DNA of 64,000 nt, taken from Ovis canadensis (lineage: Eukaryota; Chordata; Mammalia; Artiodactyla; Bovidae). The translations under genes were made by a program, and so were the position numbers. Below are positions 31,222-42,175 of this stretch, piece by piece. The DNA lies in contig NC_091260.1 of the NCBI RefSeq assembly GCF_042477335.2, forward strand, positions 52,781,001-52,845,000, given 5' to 3'. The stretch's first letter is position 1; each line of letters begins with the position of its first letter. Under the pieces are notes generated by a model that saw only the letters and a program-made list of their open reading frames with translations, ran no database searches and had not been told where the DNA came from.

Positions 31222-31947
31222 TTGGTAGGTGCCCAATATGCTACTGGAGATCAGTGGAGAAATAACTCCAGAAAGAATGAAGGGATGGAGCCAAAGCAAA
31301 AACAATACTCAGTTGTGGATGTGACTGGTGATAGAAGCAAGGTCCAATGCTGTAAAGAGCAATATTGCATAGGAACCTGGAATGTCAGGTCCACGAGTCA
31401 AGGCAAATTGGAAGTGGTCAAACAGGAGAAGGCAAGAGTGAATGTCAACATTCTAGGAATCAGTGAACTAAAATGGACTGGAATGGGTGAATTTAACTCA
31501 GATGACCATTATATCTACTACTGTGGGCAGAAATCCCTTAGAAGAAATGGAGTAGCCATCATGGTCAACAAAAGAGTCCAAAATGCAGTACTTGGATGCA
31601 ATCTCAAAAATGACAGAATGATCTCTGTTTGTTTCCAAGGCAAACCATTCAGTATCACAATAATCCAAGTCTATGCCCCAACCAGTAACACTGAAGAAGC
31701 TGAAGTTGAATGGTTCTATGAAGACCTACAAGACCTTTTAGAACTAACACCCAAAAAAGATGTCCTTTTCATTATAGGGGACTGGAATGCAAAAGTAGGA
31801 AGTCAAGAAACACCTGAAGTAACAGGCAAATTTGGCCTTGGAATACGGAATGAAGCAGGGCAAAGGCTAATAGAGTTTTGCCAAGAGAGCGCACTGGTCA
31901 TAGCAAACACCCTCTTCCAACAACACAAGAGAAGATTCTACACATGA
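31222..31947 (+). pseudogene. BovB APE-type endonuclease, broken
   Basis: 241 codons, stopped by TGA at 31945-31947 where other copies have a tryptophan codon. The APE endonuclease nicks target DNA to prime reverse transcription. Motifs seen: TWNVRS (residues 52-57, metal/phosphate site), SEL (81-83, catalytic Glu at 82), YAPTSN (151-156) and GDWNAKVG (186-193). After the stop, further text follows, including CAGATTGATTATATTC near 31974 and the catalytic-His region GGCTCAGATCATGAAC near 32052, so nearly the whole domain is present but interrupted. A second stop lies at 32287-32289. In BovB this domain is the N-terminal part of one long polyprotein; the start used is only the first ATG of the open run. 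Confidence 0.85.
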
Positions 31948-32465
31948 ACATCACCAGATGGTCAACACCAAAATCAGATTGATTATATTCTTTGCAGCCA
32001 AAGATAGAGAAACTCCATACAGTCAACAAAAACAAGACCAGGAGCTGACTGTGGCTCAGATCATGAACTTCTTATTACCAAATTCAGACTTAAATTGAAG
32101 AAAATAGGGAAACCTGCTAGACGATTCAGGCATGACCTAAATCAAATCCCTTATGATTATACAGTGGAAGTGAGAAATAGATTTAAGGGCCTAGATCTGA
32201 TAGATAGAGTGCCTGATGAACTATGGACGGAGGTTCTTAACATTGTACAGGAGACAGGGATCAAGACTGTCCCCATGGAAAAGAAATGAAAAAAAGCAAA
32301 ATGGCTGTCTGGAGAGGCCTTACAAATAGCTATGAAAAGAAGAGAAGCAAAAAGTAAAGGAGAAAAGGAAAGATATAAGCATCTGAATGCAGAGTTCAAA
32401 GAATAGCAAGAGATAAGAAAGCCTTCCTTAGTGATCAATGCACAGAAATAGAGGAACACAACAGA

Positions 32466-34169
32466 ATGGGAAAGACTAGAGATCTCTTCAAGAAAATTAG
32501 AGATACCAAGGGAATATTTCATGCAAAGATGGGCTCGATAAAGGACAGAAATGCTATGGACCTAACAGAAGCAGAAGATATTAAGAAAAGGTGGCAAGAA
32601 TACACAGAAGAACTATACAAAAAAGATCTTCACGACCAAGATAATCACGATGGTGTGATCACTCACCTAGACCCAGACATCCTGGAATGTGAAGTCAAGT
32701 GGGCCTTAGAAAGCATCACTATGAACAAAGCTGGTGGAGGTGATAGAATTCCAGTTGAGCTATTTCAAATCCTGAAAGATGACGCTGTGAAACTGCTGAG
32801 CTCAACATGCCAGCAAATTTGGAAAACAGCAGTGGCCACAGGACTGGAAAAGGTCAGTTTTCATTCCAGTCCCAAAGAAAGGCAATGCCAAAGAATGCTC
32901 AAACTACCGCACAATTGCACTCATCTCACATGCTAGTAAAGTAATGCTCAAAATTCTCCAAGCCAGGCTTCAGCAATACGTGAACCATGAAATTCCAGAT
33001 GTTCAAGATGGTTTTAGAAAAGACAGAGGAACCAGAGATCAAATTGCCAACATTCACTGGATCATTGAAAAAGCAAGAGAGTTCCAGAAAAACATCTATT
33101 TCTGCTTTATTGACTATGCCAAAGCCTTTGACTGTGTGGACCACAATAAACTGTGGAAAATTCTGAAAGAGATGGGACTACCAGACCACCTGACCTGCTT
33201 CTTGAGAAACCTATATGCAGGTCAGGAAGCAACAGTTAGAACCGGACATGGAATAACAGACTAGTTCCAAATAGGAAAAGGAGTATGTCAAGGCTGTATA
33301 TTGTCAGCCTGCTTATTTAACTTATATGCAGAGTACATCATGAGAAACACTGGGCTGGAGGAAGCACAGCTGGAATCAAGATTGCCGGGAGAAATATCAA
33401 TAACCTCAGATATGCAGATGACACCACCCTTTGGGCAGAAAGTGAAGAGGAACTAAAAAGCCTCTTGATGAAAATGAAAGAGGAGAGTGAAAATGTTGGC
33501 TTAAAGCTCAATATTCAGAAAACAAAGATCATGGCATCTGGTCCCATCACTTCATGGGAAATAGATGGGGAAACAGTGGAAACAGTGTCAGACTTTATTT
33601 TGGGGGGGCTCCAAAATCACTGCAGATGGTGACAGCAGCCATCAAATTAAAAGATGCTTACTCCATGGAAGGAAAGTTAGATAGCATATTGAAAAGCAGA
33701 GACATTACTTTGCCAACAAAGGTCTGTCTAGTCAAGGCTATGGTTTTTCCAGTAGGCATGTATGGATGTCAGAGTTGGACTGTGAAGAATGCTGAAAGCC
33801 AAAAAATTGATGCTTTTGAATTGTGGTGTTGGAGAAGACTCTTGAGAGTCCCTTGGACTGCAAGGAGATCCAACCAGTCCATTCTAAAGGAGATCAGTCC
33901 TGGGTGTTCTTTGGAAGGAATGATGCTAAAGCTGAAACTAGTACTTTGGCCAGCTCATGTGAAGAGCTGACTCATTGGAAAAGACTCTGATGCTGGGAGG
34001 GATTGGGGGCAGGAGGAGAAGGCGACGACAGAAGATGAGATGGCTGGATGGCATCACTGACTCAGTGGATATGAGTTTGGGTGAACTCCGGGAGTTGGTG
34101 ATGGACAGGGAGGCCTGGCGTGCTGCAATTCATGGGGTTGTAAAGAGTCGGACAGGACTGAGTGACTGA
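32466..34169 (+). pseudogene. BovB reverse transcriptase, broken
   Basis: The region encoding RTE-type RT, which copies LINE or SINE RNA at the nicked target. Open pieces: 32466-32936 (approach to RT, with PVELFQILKDD); 32944-33264 (motif A, CFIDYAKAFDC, catalytic Asp intact); and 33554-34169 in two frames (thumb and C-terminal region). YADD is present as codons at 33411-33422. Breaks: a two-base loss near 32825 (GGAAAACAGCAG), TAG at 33262-33264 in place of a tryptophan codon, and an extra G making a run of seven at 33602-33608 where sister copies have six. The copy cannot make enzyme. Confidence 0.88.
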
Positions 34170-34189
34170 ACTGAACTGAACTGAACTGA

Positions 34190-34190
34190 T

Positions 34191-34221
<31 letters not shown>

Positions 34222-34224
34222 TTT
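34190..34224. repeat. (TC)n and T-run
   Basis: TC dinucleotide run followed by about 12 T, directly after the BovB tail. It may have grown at the insertion junction. Confidence 0.85.
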
Positions 34225-34722
34225 GAAACCAATGAACCTGAGTCTTGCTGAGGCTTCCCAGTGTGTAGGGACAGGGAAGGGAGCAGGACCCAATTCCCTA
34301 TACTATGATCAATGTTCTTTCATCTCTTCACATGAACACACACTAGCTTATGGTTTCTGATCCGTATTTGTCTGTCTGTCCCTACAAGATCCTCTTTAGT
34401 AATTAAAATGTGAGATGAACAGTGATCATTTTGTGATGTACAGAAATTTTGAATCAATATGTTTTATAACAGGAACTAACACAATGTTGTTGGTCAATTA
34501 TACCTCTAAAAACAACAAACAGACAAACTCATAGAGAAAGAGATAAGATCTGTGGTTACCAGAGGTGGGGGCTGGATGGAGGGGGAATTGGATGAAGTCT
34601 ATCAAAAGGTACCAACAAGCTTCCAGGTATAAGATAAATAAATACTAGAGAAGTACAGTGTGATAAATATAATCAAAAAGTGCTGTATGTTATATACACA
34701 AATTGTGCAGAGGATAAATCCT

Positions 34723-34836
34723 GGGACTTCCCTGTTGGTCAAGTGGTTAAGACTACACACTTCCAATGCAGGGAGTGTGGGTTTGATCCCTGGTCAGCAT
34801 CTTCGATGCTGTATGGTGTGGCCAAAAAAATAAGTA
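34723..34836 (+). repeat. tRNA-derived SINE (CHR-like) inside L1, first of three
   Basis: Head GGGACTTCCCTGTTGGTCAA; B-box-like GGGTTTGATCCC; ends TGTGGCCAAAAAAATAAG. TSD AGAGGATAAATCCT (34709-34722) against AGAGGGTAAATCCT (34837-34850), one mismatch. Confidence 0.9.
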
Positions 34837-34909
34837 AGAGGGTAAATCCTAAGAATTCTCATTACAAGGAAAGGATAATTATTTTCTTCTTTATCTATAG
34901 GAGATGATG

Positions 34910-35124
34910 AAGTGAAAGTGTTAGTCATTCAGTTGTGTCCAGCTCTTTAGACCCCCTGGACTGTAGCCTGCAAGGTTCCTCTGTCCATGGAATTCTCCAG
35001 GCAAGAATACTGGAGAGTGGGTAGCTGTTCCCTTCTCCAAGGGATGTTCCCGACCCAGGAATAGAACCCAGGTCTCCTGCATTGGAGGCAGATTTTTTAC
35101 CTGCTGAGCTATGAGGGAAGCCCC
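34910..35124 (-). repeat. Bov-tA SINE inside L1, second of three
   Basis: A reverse element with an AAGTGAAAGTGTTAG tail at the left and its head at the right. The TSD ATAGGAGATGATG is perfect at 34897-34909 and 35125-35137. Confidence 0.95.
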
Positions 35125-35220
35125 ATAGGAGATGATGGGTATTGATTAAACTTATAATAAACATTTCATGATGTATGTACATCAAATCATTATGCTGCAC
35201 ATCTTAAACTTATACAGTGC

Positions 35221-35438
35221 CATGGGACTTCCTTGGAGGTCCAGCAGCTAAGACTTTGTCTTCCAGTGCAGGAGGTGGGGGTTCAGTCCCTGTTCAGGGA
35301 GGTAAGGTCCCGCATGCCTCACAGCCAAAAAGCCAGAACATAAAAATAAACAACAGAGGCAATATGGTAACAAATTCAATAAAGACTTAAAAAAAAAATG
35401 GTCCACACCAAAAGAAAAAAAAATCTTAAAAAAAACGA
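35221..35438 (+). repeat. tRNA-derived SINE (CHR-like) inside L1, third of three
   Basis: Head GGGACTTCCTTGGAGGTCCA; then an unusually long A-rich tail from about 35330 with several (A)7-10 runs. The TSD ATACAGTGC is perfect at 35212-35220 and 35439-35447. Confidence 0.88.
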
Positions 35439-35495
35439 ATACAGTGCTATATGTCAACTATATACCAATAAAACTGGAATAAAAAATACATAAAT

Positions 35496-37027
35496 AAAAA
35501 GATAAATGTGAGATGAAAAGGTCAGATCTGCTGGTCTTCAGGCAACAGCTCCCCTCTGTCAAAGGCAGCACAGCTCTGGGGAACATGAGGATCCCAAGAT
35601 GCCAGGCTTCTCCCTTGCGAATATTTGGAGGGCTGGCCTCCAGCCTTAAGTACTACCAGACACAGGGCCTCAATCCCAGAGCAGATGATTATGTTCATAA
35701 CATTTTATATCCTGGGCTTTTAGTCAAGTTGTTCCTACTCACCAACCCACAAAGTCCCGGCCCAGACCTCCTTTCAAAACTAATTTCTCTTATGAAACAG
35801 AGAATGAACCCACTGAAGGAAACTCCTTCCAGAAAGTTCCTTAAATCCCAACCTTTGAGAGAGAGCCCATGAAGAGTGTAGGAAAAGGGAGAGAGTGGAG
35901 GAGGAAAAAAGAAAGGCAAAAAAAGAGAAGCAAGGTCTAAGAACTTAATATTAACGCCAAAGAGCCTCTTAAAGACTTATGGTCCTGTGAGCCTTTTTGA
36001 TGAGTCAGCCATTCTTTGACCATAAAAGGTAATATATTCTTGTGCATTAACTTTTGAAATCTGGTCAGGTGTCATTTACGCAACCAATGGTCCCATGAAC
36101 TCATGCTGAAGGTTAACTGCAAGACCTCCTCCAAGGACTAAATTCCAGGATGGTGCATCTGTGTGGCCATGAAGGAGTGCCACTTGCTGAGAAACTCTGT
36201 GGCTGACTTAAGTAGACCCAGGCCTCCCAGCCTCATGGAGGAGCATATGGGGGAGTCGTTGGCTGCTGCCCTCAGATGAACCCACTGCCTGATGGTCCAG
36301 CAGCAAAGCTTCTTTCTTTATTTTTTTGCACTTTGAAGTCCTTTATGGTACTTTTGAGCTCCAAATGAACATTCCCACAACCCTCTGAGGGGCCACGTTT
36401 CACATGCTTATTAAGCAATGCTCATACTTTTTAGTTTATATTTTGGGAAGATTGAGCAGAAATGGAGCCCAGGGTAGTGTCTAGGGGTGGGGAAAGAGTT
36501 GGGCTAGCTAAGGGAAGATCAGAAAGAAGCTGAGAGAAGACAGGTGTGCTGGGACGGGCAGGAGGACAGGAAGGAGGCCCACCACAAGTCCAGCCACAGG
36601 GTCCTTAACTTTATTTGTGCCCTGGAATCCTGGCAGCCTGATGAAGCCCAGGGACACTTTCTCAAAAGAATGTTTTAAAATGTATGAAATAAAATTCCTA
36701 GGATTCCAAAGCAGACCACAGTGATGTTGAAATACGGTTATCAAAATGCCTCATAGACAAACTTGTGATATAAAATGCACATGATTTTTTGGCTAATGCA
36801 TTACATGCATTAACAATGAATTTATACATTTAATAAAGGTGGCTCTGAAATTATTTTAGAGGTGGTGAAGTTAGCAAATATTATTTCAAGGCAGCAACCT
36901 GAACAACAGCTTACAATGACTCCCTTGAAAATATCCTTGATTTTTCCTGGTTAAAAAAAAGTTGTAGGGACTTCTATAAGGACTATGGCTGTTGGCAACC
37001 TTTATAATGAAGAGAGAGAGAGGAGAT
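35496..37027. other. unassigned stretch
   Basis: No gene or confident repeat. A 119-codon forward open frame (35513-35872) has no recognisable domain and no conserved look. Confidence 0.4.
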
Positions 37028-37085
37028 GTGTGCTCAGACATGTCTGACTCTTTGTGATCCTATGGACTGGAATCTTCCAGGCTCA
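37028..37085 (-). repeat. Bov-A fragment
   Basis: GTGCTCAGACATGTCTGACT and CTTTGTGATCCTATGGACTG are a reverse Bov-A start; it breaks off after TTCCAGGCTCAGG. Confidence 0.6.
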
Positions 37086-37970
37086 GGAAAATTCAAAATA
37101 TCCTTTTGGAGCCCCCTGACTTCATGAACATGCTGAAATCTCTCTGCAGAATACTTTTGGTTTTCTTGGTCCCCAGATGAAGAAACTCTGCAGAGGTTCA
37201 AAATTACCTGGACAAACTCAGGAGGGAGAAAAAGGATCATGTGCTTGAACTCTGGAAATCAGTCAGGCAGCTTGGTTGACGTTTGCTGATTACTCCAGAT
37301 GAAAGGCTCAGGCAGAGGCTTCTCATTTAATTTCTGAGACTGGTCTTATAAAAGTTATTATTTAAAGTTAATTAAAACATGCCCATGGCTCATGAATTGC
37401 ACACAGATGAATTCACTAAAAGGATGGTTAATTAAGAAGCTGCCAAAGAAGAGAAATGAGCATTGTCTTGCGTGTGTCTGCATGGTGTTCAGGAGGCGAG
37501 CCCACTGCTCCTTAAGCGGGTCTCACTAAACTCATCTCCAGCCTCCTTGGAGACAGACGTTTGGATGCTGGCAGCCTTCCAAGAGTGTTTCATTAGGCTG
37601 GTCCTTCCCTGCAGACGTGGAGAAGGTGGTAGCCAAACAACCTCAAAAGGCAAAAGGCTCATCTTGGGATGATTTTCCTCTCACATTGTTTTTGCTCTCT
37701 CTATTTTGGTTCTTTCAATTCCTTAAACAAGTAATGCCTCAAGTCAGCTCTGCAAACCACCTGATTCCATGTGCTTATGTACAGGGAAGAGTATGGAGCC
37801 AGGCAGCATTCAGTCGGGCACTGAAGTCCTGAAGTCAACAACTGTTGCTCCAAAGTTGCCAAGGCAACTTGCTTCTGCTGATAATAGGTGAAGGTGATGG
37901 AGAGAGGTGAAGGTGACCGTGAAGGGGATGGAGACAGGAGACATATTGCCTCCCTTTAAGAAAACTCTGA
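37086..37970. other. unassigned stretch
   Basis: No gene or confident repeat; a small GGTGAAGGTGA repeat near 37889 and 37906. Confidence 0.4.
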
Positions 37971-38608
37971 ATCTATTGCATTGAATGAGTTCCTTATATA
38001 GTAAGGATATTAACCCCATATTGGATATGTGGTTTGTAAATAATTCTCCCATTCTGTAGGTTGCCTTTCCATTTTGTTGGTTGTTTCCTTTGTTATGCAA
38101 GAGTGTTTTAGTTTGATGTAGTCCCAATTATTGAGGTTTGCTTTTGTTGCTTGTGCTTTATGGTTGGATCCAAAAAATCATTGTCAAGACTCATGTCAAG
38201 GAAATTTCCCCCAAGTTTTCTTCTAGGAGTTTTATGGTTTCAGGTATTATGTTTAAGACTTTAAACCATTTTGAGTTAATTTTTGTGAGTGGTGTAAGAG
38301 AGGAGTACACCTTCATACTTTTGCATGTGGATATCCAATTTTCCCAGCATCATTTATTGAAGGGACTGTCTTTTCTTTATAGAGTATTTCTGGCTCCCTT
38401 GTCAAATATTAATTGACCATACATGCCAGGGTTTATTTCTGGGTTCTCAAGTCAATCTATTTGCCTGTTTTTATGCCAGTACCAAACTGTTTTGATTACT
38501 ATAGCTTTGTAATACAGTTGAAATCAGGAAATGTTTCCCTCCAGCTTTGTTCTTTTTCAAGATTGCTTTGGTCTTTTGTGTTTCCATACAAATTTTATAA
38601 TCAGTACG
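37971..38608 (-). repeat. L1 ORF2 C-terminal fragment, antisense
   Basis: Reverse-strand L1 ORF2 text downstream of the RT domain (reverse of TTGTTGGTTGTTTCCTTTGT near 38075 and CCCAGCATCATTTATTGAAG near 38343). It is internal, with neither L1 end present. Reverse open run 37810-38127 includes part of it. The right edge abuts a sense BovB. Confidence 0.8.
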
Positions 38609-38616
38609 CTGAGGCC

Positions 38617-39935
38617 CAAAGAAAGGCAATGCCAAAGAATGCTCAAACTACCACACAATTACACTCATCTCGCACTCTAGTAAAGTAATGCTCAAAATTC
38701 TCCAAGCCAGGCTTCAGCAATACATGAACTGTAAACTTCCAGATGTTCAAGCTGGTTTTAGAATAGGCAGAGGAACCAGAGAGCAAATTGCCAACATCTT
38801 CTGGATCATGGAAAAAGCAAGAGAGTTCCAAAAAAACATCTATTTCTGCTTTATTGACTATGCCAAAGCTTGTGACTGTGTGGACCACAATAAACTGTGG
38901 AAAATTCTGAAAGAGATGGGACTACCAGACCACCTACCTATCTCTTGAGAAACCTATATGCAGGTCAGGAAGCAACAGTTAGAACCGGACATGGAACAAC
39001 AGCTGGTTCCAAATAGGAAAAGGAGTACGTCAAGGCTGTATATTGTCACCCTGCTTATTGAACTTATATGCAGAGTACATCATGAGAAATGCTGGACTGG
39101 AAGAAACACAAGCTGGAATCAAGATTGCCGGGAGAAATACCAATTACCTCAGATATGCAGATGACACCACCCTTTTGGCAGAAAGTGAAGAGGAACTAAA
39201 AAGCCTCTTGATGAAAGTGAAAGAGGAGAGTGAAAAAGTTGGCTTAAAGCTCAACATTCAGAAAACGAAGATCATGGCATCTGGTCCCATCACTTCATGG
39301 GAAATAGATGGGGAAACAGTGGAAACAGTGTCAGACTTTATTTTGGGGGGCTCCAAAATCACTGCAGATGGTGACTGCAGCCATGAAATTAAAAGACGCT
39401 TACTCCTTGGAAGGAAAGTTATGACCAATCTAGATAGCATATTGAAAAGCAGAGACATTACTTTGCCAACAAAGGTCTGTCTAGTCAAGGCTATGGTTTT
39501 TCCAGTAGTCATGTATGGATGTGAGAGTTGGACTGTGAAGAAAGCTGAGCGCCGAAGAATTGATGCTTTTGAACTGTGGTGTTGGAGAAGACTCTTGAGA
39601 GTCCCTTGGGCTACAAGGAGATCTAACCAGTCCATTCTAAAGGAGATCAGTCCTGGGTGTTCTTTGGAAGGAATGATGCTAAAGCTGAAGCTCCAATACT
39701 TTGGCCAGCTCATGCGAAGAGTTGACTCATTGGAAAATACTCTAATGCTGGGAGGAATTGAGGGCAGGAGGAGAAGGGGATGACAGAGGATGAGATGGCT
39801 GGATGGCATCACTGACTTGATGGACATGAGTTTGGGTGAACTCTGGGAGTTGGTGATGGACAGGGAGGCCTGGCGTGCTGCAATTCATGGGGTCGCAAAG
39901 AGCTGGACACAACTGAGAGACTGAATTGAACTGAA
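38617..39935 (+). repeat. BovB LINE 3' part (1.3 kb)
   Basis: From CAAAGAAAGGCAATGCCAAA in RT to GACTGAATTGAA, with a short TSD CTGAGGCC at 38609-38616 and 39936-39943. Open runs at 38688-38948 and 39043-39783 cover RT and its C-terminal part; the break between them (about 38940-39010) includes small deletions. YADD is intact near 39152-39163, while motif A reads YAKACD instead of YAKAFD (phenylalanine to cysteine). Confidence 0.95.
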
Positions 39936-39954
39936 CTGAGGCCTATAATAAAAA

Positions 39955-40130
39955 TCTCAAGAATAAATCAGTGTTCTAAGCCTTTATAGCTTGCCTTATT
40001 TAATCCTTTATTTAATATCAAAGAAGTAACTATTATTATTTCTATTTTATAGATAAAAGAAAATTTACATATATTACCAAAGAGACAGAGCTGGATCTTA
40101 AACCTATGTTGTCAAGGTTAGTGTATTTTA
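39955..40130 (+). repeat. MIR-like element
   Basis: TTAATATCAAAGAAGTAACT, TATTTTATAGATAAAAGAAA and AGACAGAGCTGGATCTTAAA follow the MIR order with many substitutions. Confidence 0.5.
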
Positions 40131-40714
40131 GAAGGATTCTTACATTTTTACAACATTGCTCCTGTCTTTACATAAAGAGTAGTGACTCTTGTACTTTAAG
40201 TACCTTATTTATAGATCATGAATGACTAGGAAGGCTAAATATATAGGAGCTTAAAGTTAAATTTTTATGGATTGGTCCTCAATTCAGGAGGGAGAGTTTC
40301 TTAGGAAGACAATCTGATGTTCAAAATCATTTGCTTTTGTCTGTTCAAGTAAAGCCCCATGACATAAAGACAGACAAAGTGATGAGCAACCCTTTCCCCA
40401 TTGCCAGAATGCACTCAGCACTAAATGGTTTATTTAATGACAGCCACTTTTTATTCAGTAACAAGACAAGCCGCCAAGTTCAGTTTGAAACCTATTTTTA
40501 AAGTTTTGTCAGCAATTCCCAAACCACTTTTAAAATCCCAGGGTAAACATAAACCAAGGCATGACAGCATCTTTGTCATCTCTGTCGTCATTATCAGCAG
40601 ATGTAGTGTTCCTGGAGCTGTGACCTCTCCTCCTTTAAGGCAGCTGTCTGGTTCATGGGCCCAGGGCATGTCCAACTGAGTGATTTGTAGCATCAGGCAG
40701 AGAGGACTGGCTTT
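40131..40714. other. unassigned stretch
   Basis: No gene or confident repeat. Confidence 0.4.
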
Positions 40715-40855
40715 AGGATGGGGATCTGCTGGGTGACCGTGGAGAAATCACTAATCTGTTTCACTCTCATTTGTCTCCAATTATAAAATGAGACCAGATC
40801 ATTGTGTGGATCGCTTGAGATGATCTGTGAAGTGCTTGTCTCTGCGTCAATATTA
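40715..40855 (-). repeat. MIR element
   Basis: Reverse MIR: GGTGACCGTGGAGAAATCAC, CTCATTTGTCTCCAATTATA, then GGATCGCTTGAGATGATC. Confidence 0.6.
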
Positions 40856-41155
40856 TATATAGTTTTTGAGTATCCTTGTAAGTCCTGAAGAGCATTGCTC
40901 CCTGTAGAAAGAGCTTCTACGAATTCCATCCTCAGAGACGACACAGGCTGCCAAGACACAGGCTGTCCTCCTCAATTACCAGCAAAGCCACCCACCGCTT
41001 AGCAGGAGTGTATACAAATTTGTATCATTTATCCTGTTAAAGTCTCCACTATTAGATGAAAAGTACCTTTGGGGCAGAACCTTTGCTTAAGTCATTTTTT
41101 GTTCTTAATGCCTCCTCCAATGGCCCCTGCAAGCAAAAAACACTTAGAAAATAAA

Positions 41156-41402
41156 GTCAGCTGGTAACATTTATTGAGCACAAACCATGTGCTGGGAACT
41201 GTTCCAGGTATTCCACATTGATGGATGCAAATGATCTTCACAAGGAGCGTTTGAAATAAGCCTTTTATTATCCCCATTTTATAGGTGAGGAGACAGAGGT
41301 GAAAAAAGAGAAGAAGCTCACACAAGGTGAATGCTGGATTGACATGCACACACAGACACTGGCTGAGAGCCTGGAACCTCACTCACTCTGCCATGTTGCC
41401 TT
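41156..41402 (+). repeat. MIR element, nearly complete
   Basis: ACATTTATTGAGCACAAACC, CCATTTTATAGGTGAGGAGA and the end CACTCACTCTGCCATGTTGC cover most of MIR. Confidence 0.85.
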
Positions 41403-41427
41403 TTAAATGAATTTCATGTCATGTAAA

Positions 41428-41632
41428 CACTGCTATATTTAAAATGGATAACCAATAAGGACCTATTGTATAGTGAAGGAAACTCTGCTCAGTGTTCTGT
41501 TCCAGCCTGGATGAGACAGGGTGTTAGGGGAGAATGGATACATGTATATGTATGCCTGAGTCCTTTCACTGTTTACCTGAAAGTATCATAACATTGTTAA
41601 TGGGCTATACCCCAATATAAAATGAAGCGTTT
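41428..41632 (+). repeat. L1 3' UTR
   Basis: AATGGATAACCAATAAGGAC to ATACCCCAATATAAAATG; very similar to 56075-56270. The intervening text (GAATGGATACATGTATATGT) marks a 3' UTR variant different from that at 505-1165. Confidence 0.75.
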
Positions 41633-41717
41633 AAAATTTGGGGGAAAAAAATGCATCTTCAGGATGGGTGCTAGCTGATGGGAAATAAGAGAGGAGTTCA
41701 GCAGTCTGCCAACCATG

Positions 41718-42175
41718 CTCATACCCCTTTTCCCTCCTGTATTGGGTGGAATAAGGTCTCTCCCCATGAAGTTCATGCCCACCCAGAACCAATGGAAACA
41801 AAATCTGCAGATGCAATTAGTAAAGATGAGGTCATACTGGATTAGGGTGGGCCTTAAATCCAATATGATTTGTGTTGTTAGAAGAAGAGAGAAATTGGGA
41901 CACCGACACATATACAGGAAAAAGGCGTGTGAAGACAAGGGCAGAGTGATGCCTCAACAAGCCCAGGAGTTCCAAGGATTACCAGCAAACCGCAGGGAGT
42001 CAGGTGAGGGGCCCGGAACAGGATCCTGGGAACCCGCAGAAGGAATCAACCTGGCGGACATCTTGTTTTTCAGACTCCTGGCCCTGGGAACTGGAAAGAT
42101 ACACTTCTCTGGTTTTAAGCTACCCAGTCTGTGACACCTTGCTATAGCAGCCCTAGAAAACCAATACATCTTCTT
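41718..42175 (+). repeat. MLT1 (MaLR) LTR
   Basis: GGTGGGCCTTAAATCCAATA, AAGGCGTGTGAAGACAAGGG and TGACACCTTGCTATAGCAGC follow MLT1 order to its end. The 139-codon open run 41715-42134 is LTR translation. Confidence 0.75.

Larger units (their letters stand above)
30766..34189 (+). mobile_element. near-full-length BovB LINE (RTE clade)
   Basis: About 3.4 kb, close to the full length of the family. Layout: 5' UTR 30766-31221 with a repeated block (GTCCAAGGTAAGGAGCAGTG near 30852, and CATCCAAGGTAAGAGAAACC near 30910); endonuclease region 31222 to about 32090; linker; RT region about 32640-33450; C-terminal region to about 34169; and the CTGAACTGAACTGA tail to 34189. It differs from the other copies at many points and is clearly dead (see the coding entries). 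It is followed by a TC/T run at 34190-34224. No clear TSD; the left flank TCATTCTC and right flank TGATTCTC are only suggestive. Confidence 0.93.
34415..35495 (+). repeat. L1 3' UTR (L1MA-like), holding three SINEs
   Basis: Old L1 3' end: CAAACTCATAGAGAAAGAG, TGTGGTTACCAGAGGTGGG, then GGGTAAATCCTAAGAATTC, CATTATGCTGCACATC and the end CAACTATATACCAATAAAAC. Removing the inserts at 34723-34836, 34910-35124 and 35221-35438 restores a continuous L1 text. Confidence 0.8.

Noticed and set aside
31222-34169. A protein-coding gene for endonuclease/reverse transcriptase
   Set aside because: It is a BovB LINE copy with at least three stops and two frameshifts; the family is repeated many times in this window.
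41715-42134. A 139-codon gene
   Set aside because: The frame lies inside an MLT1 LTR.
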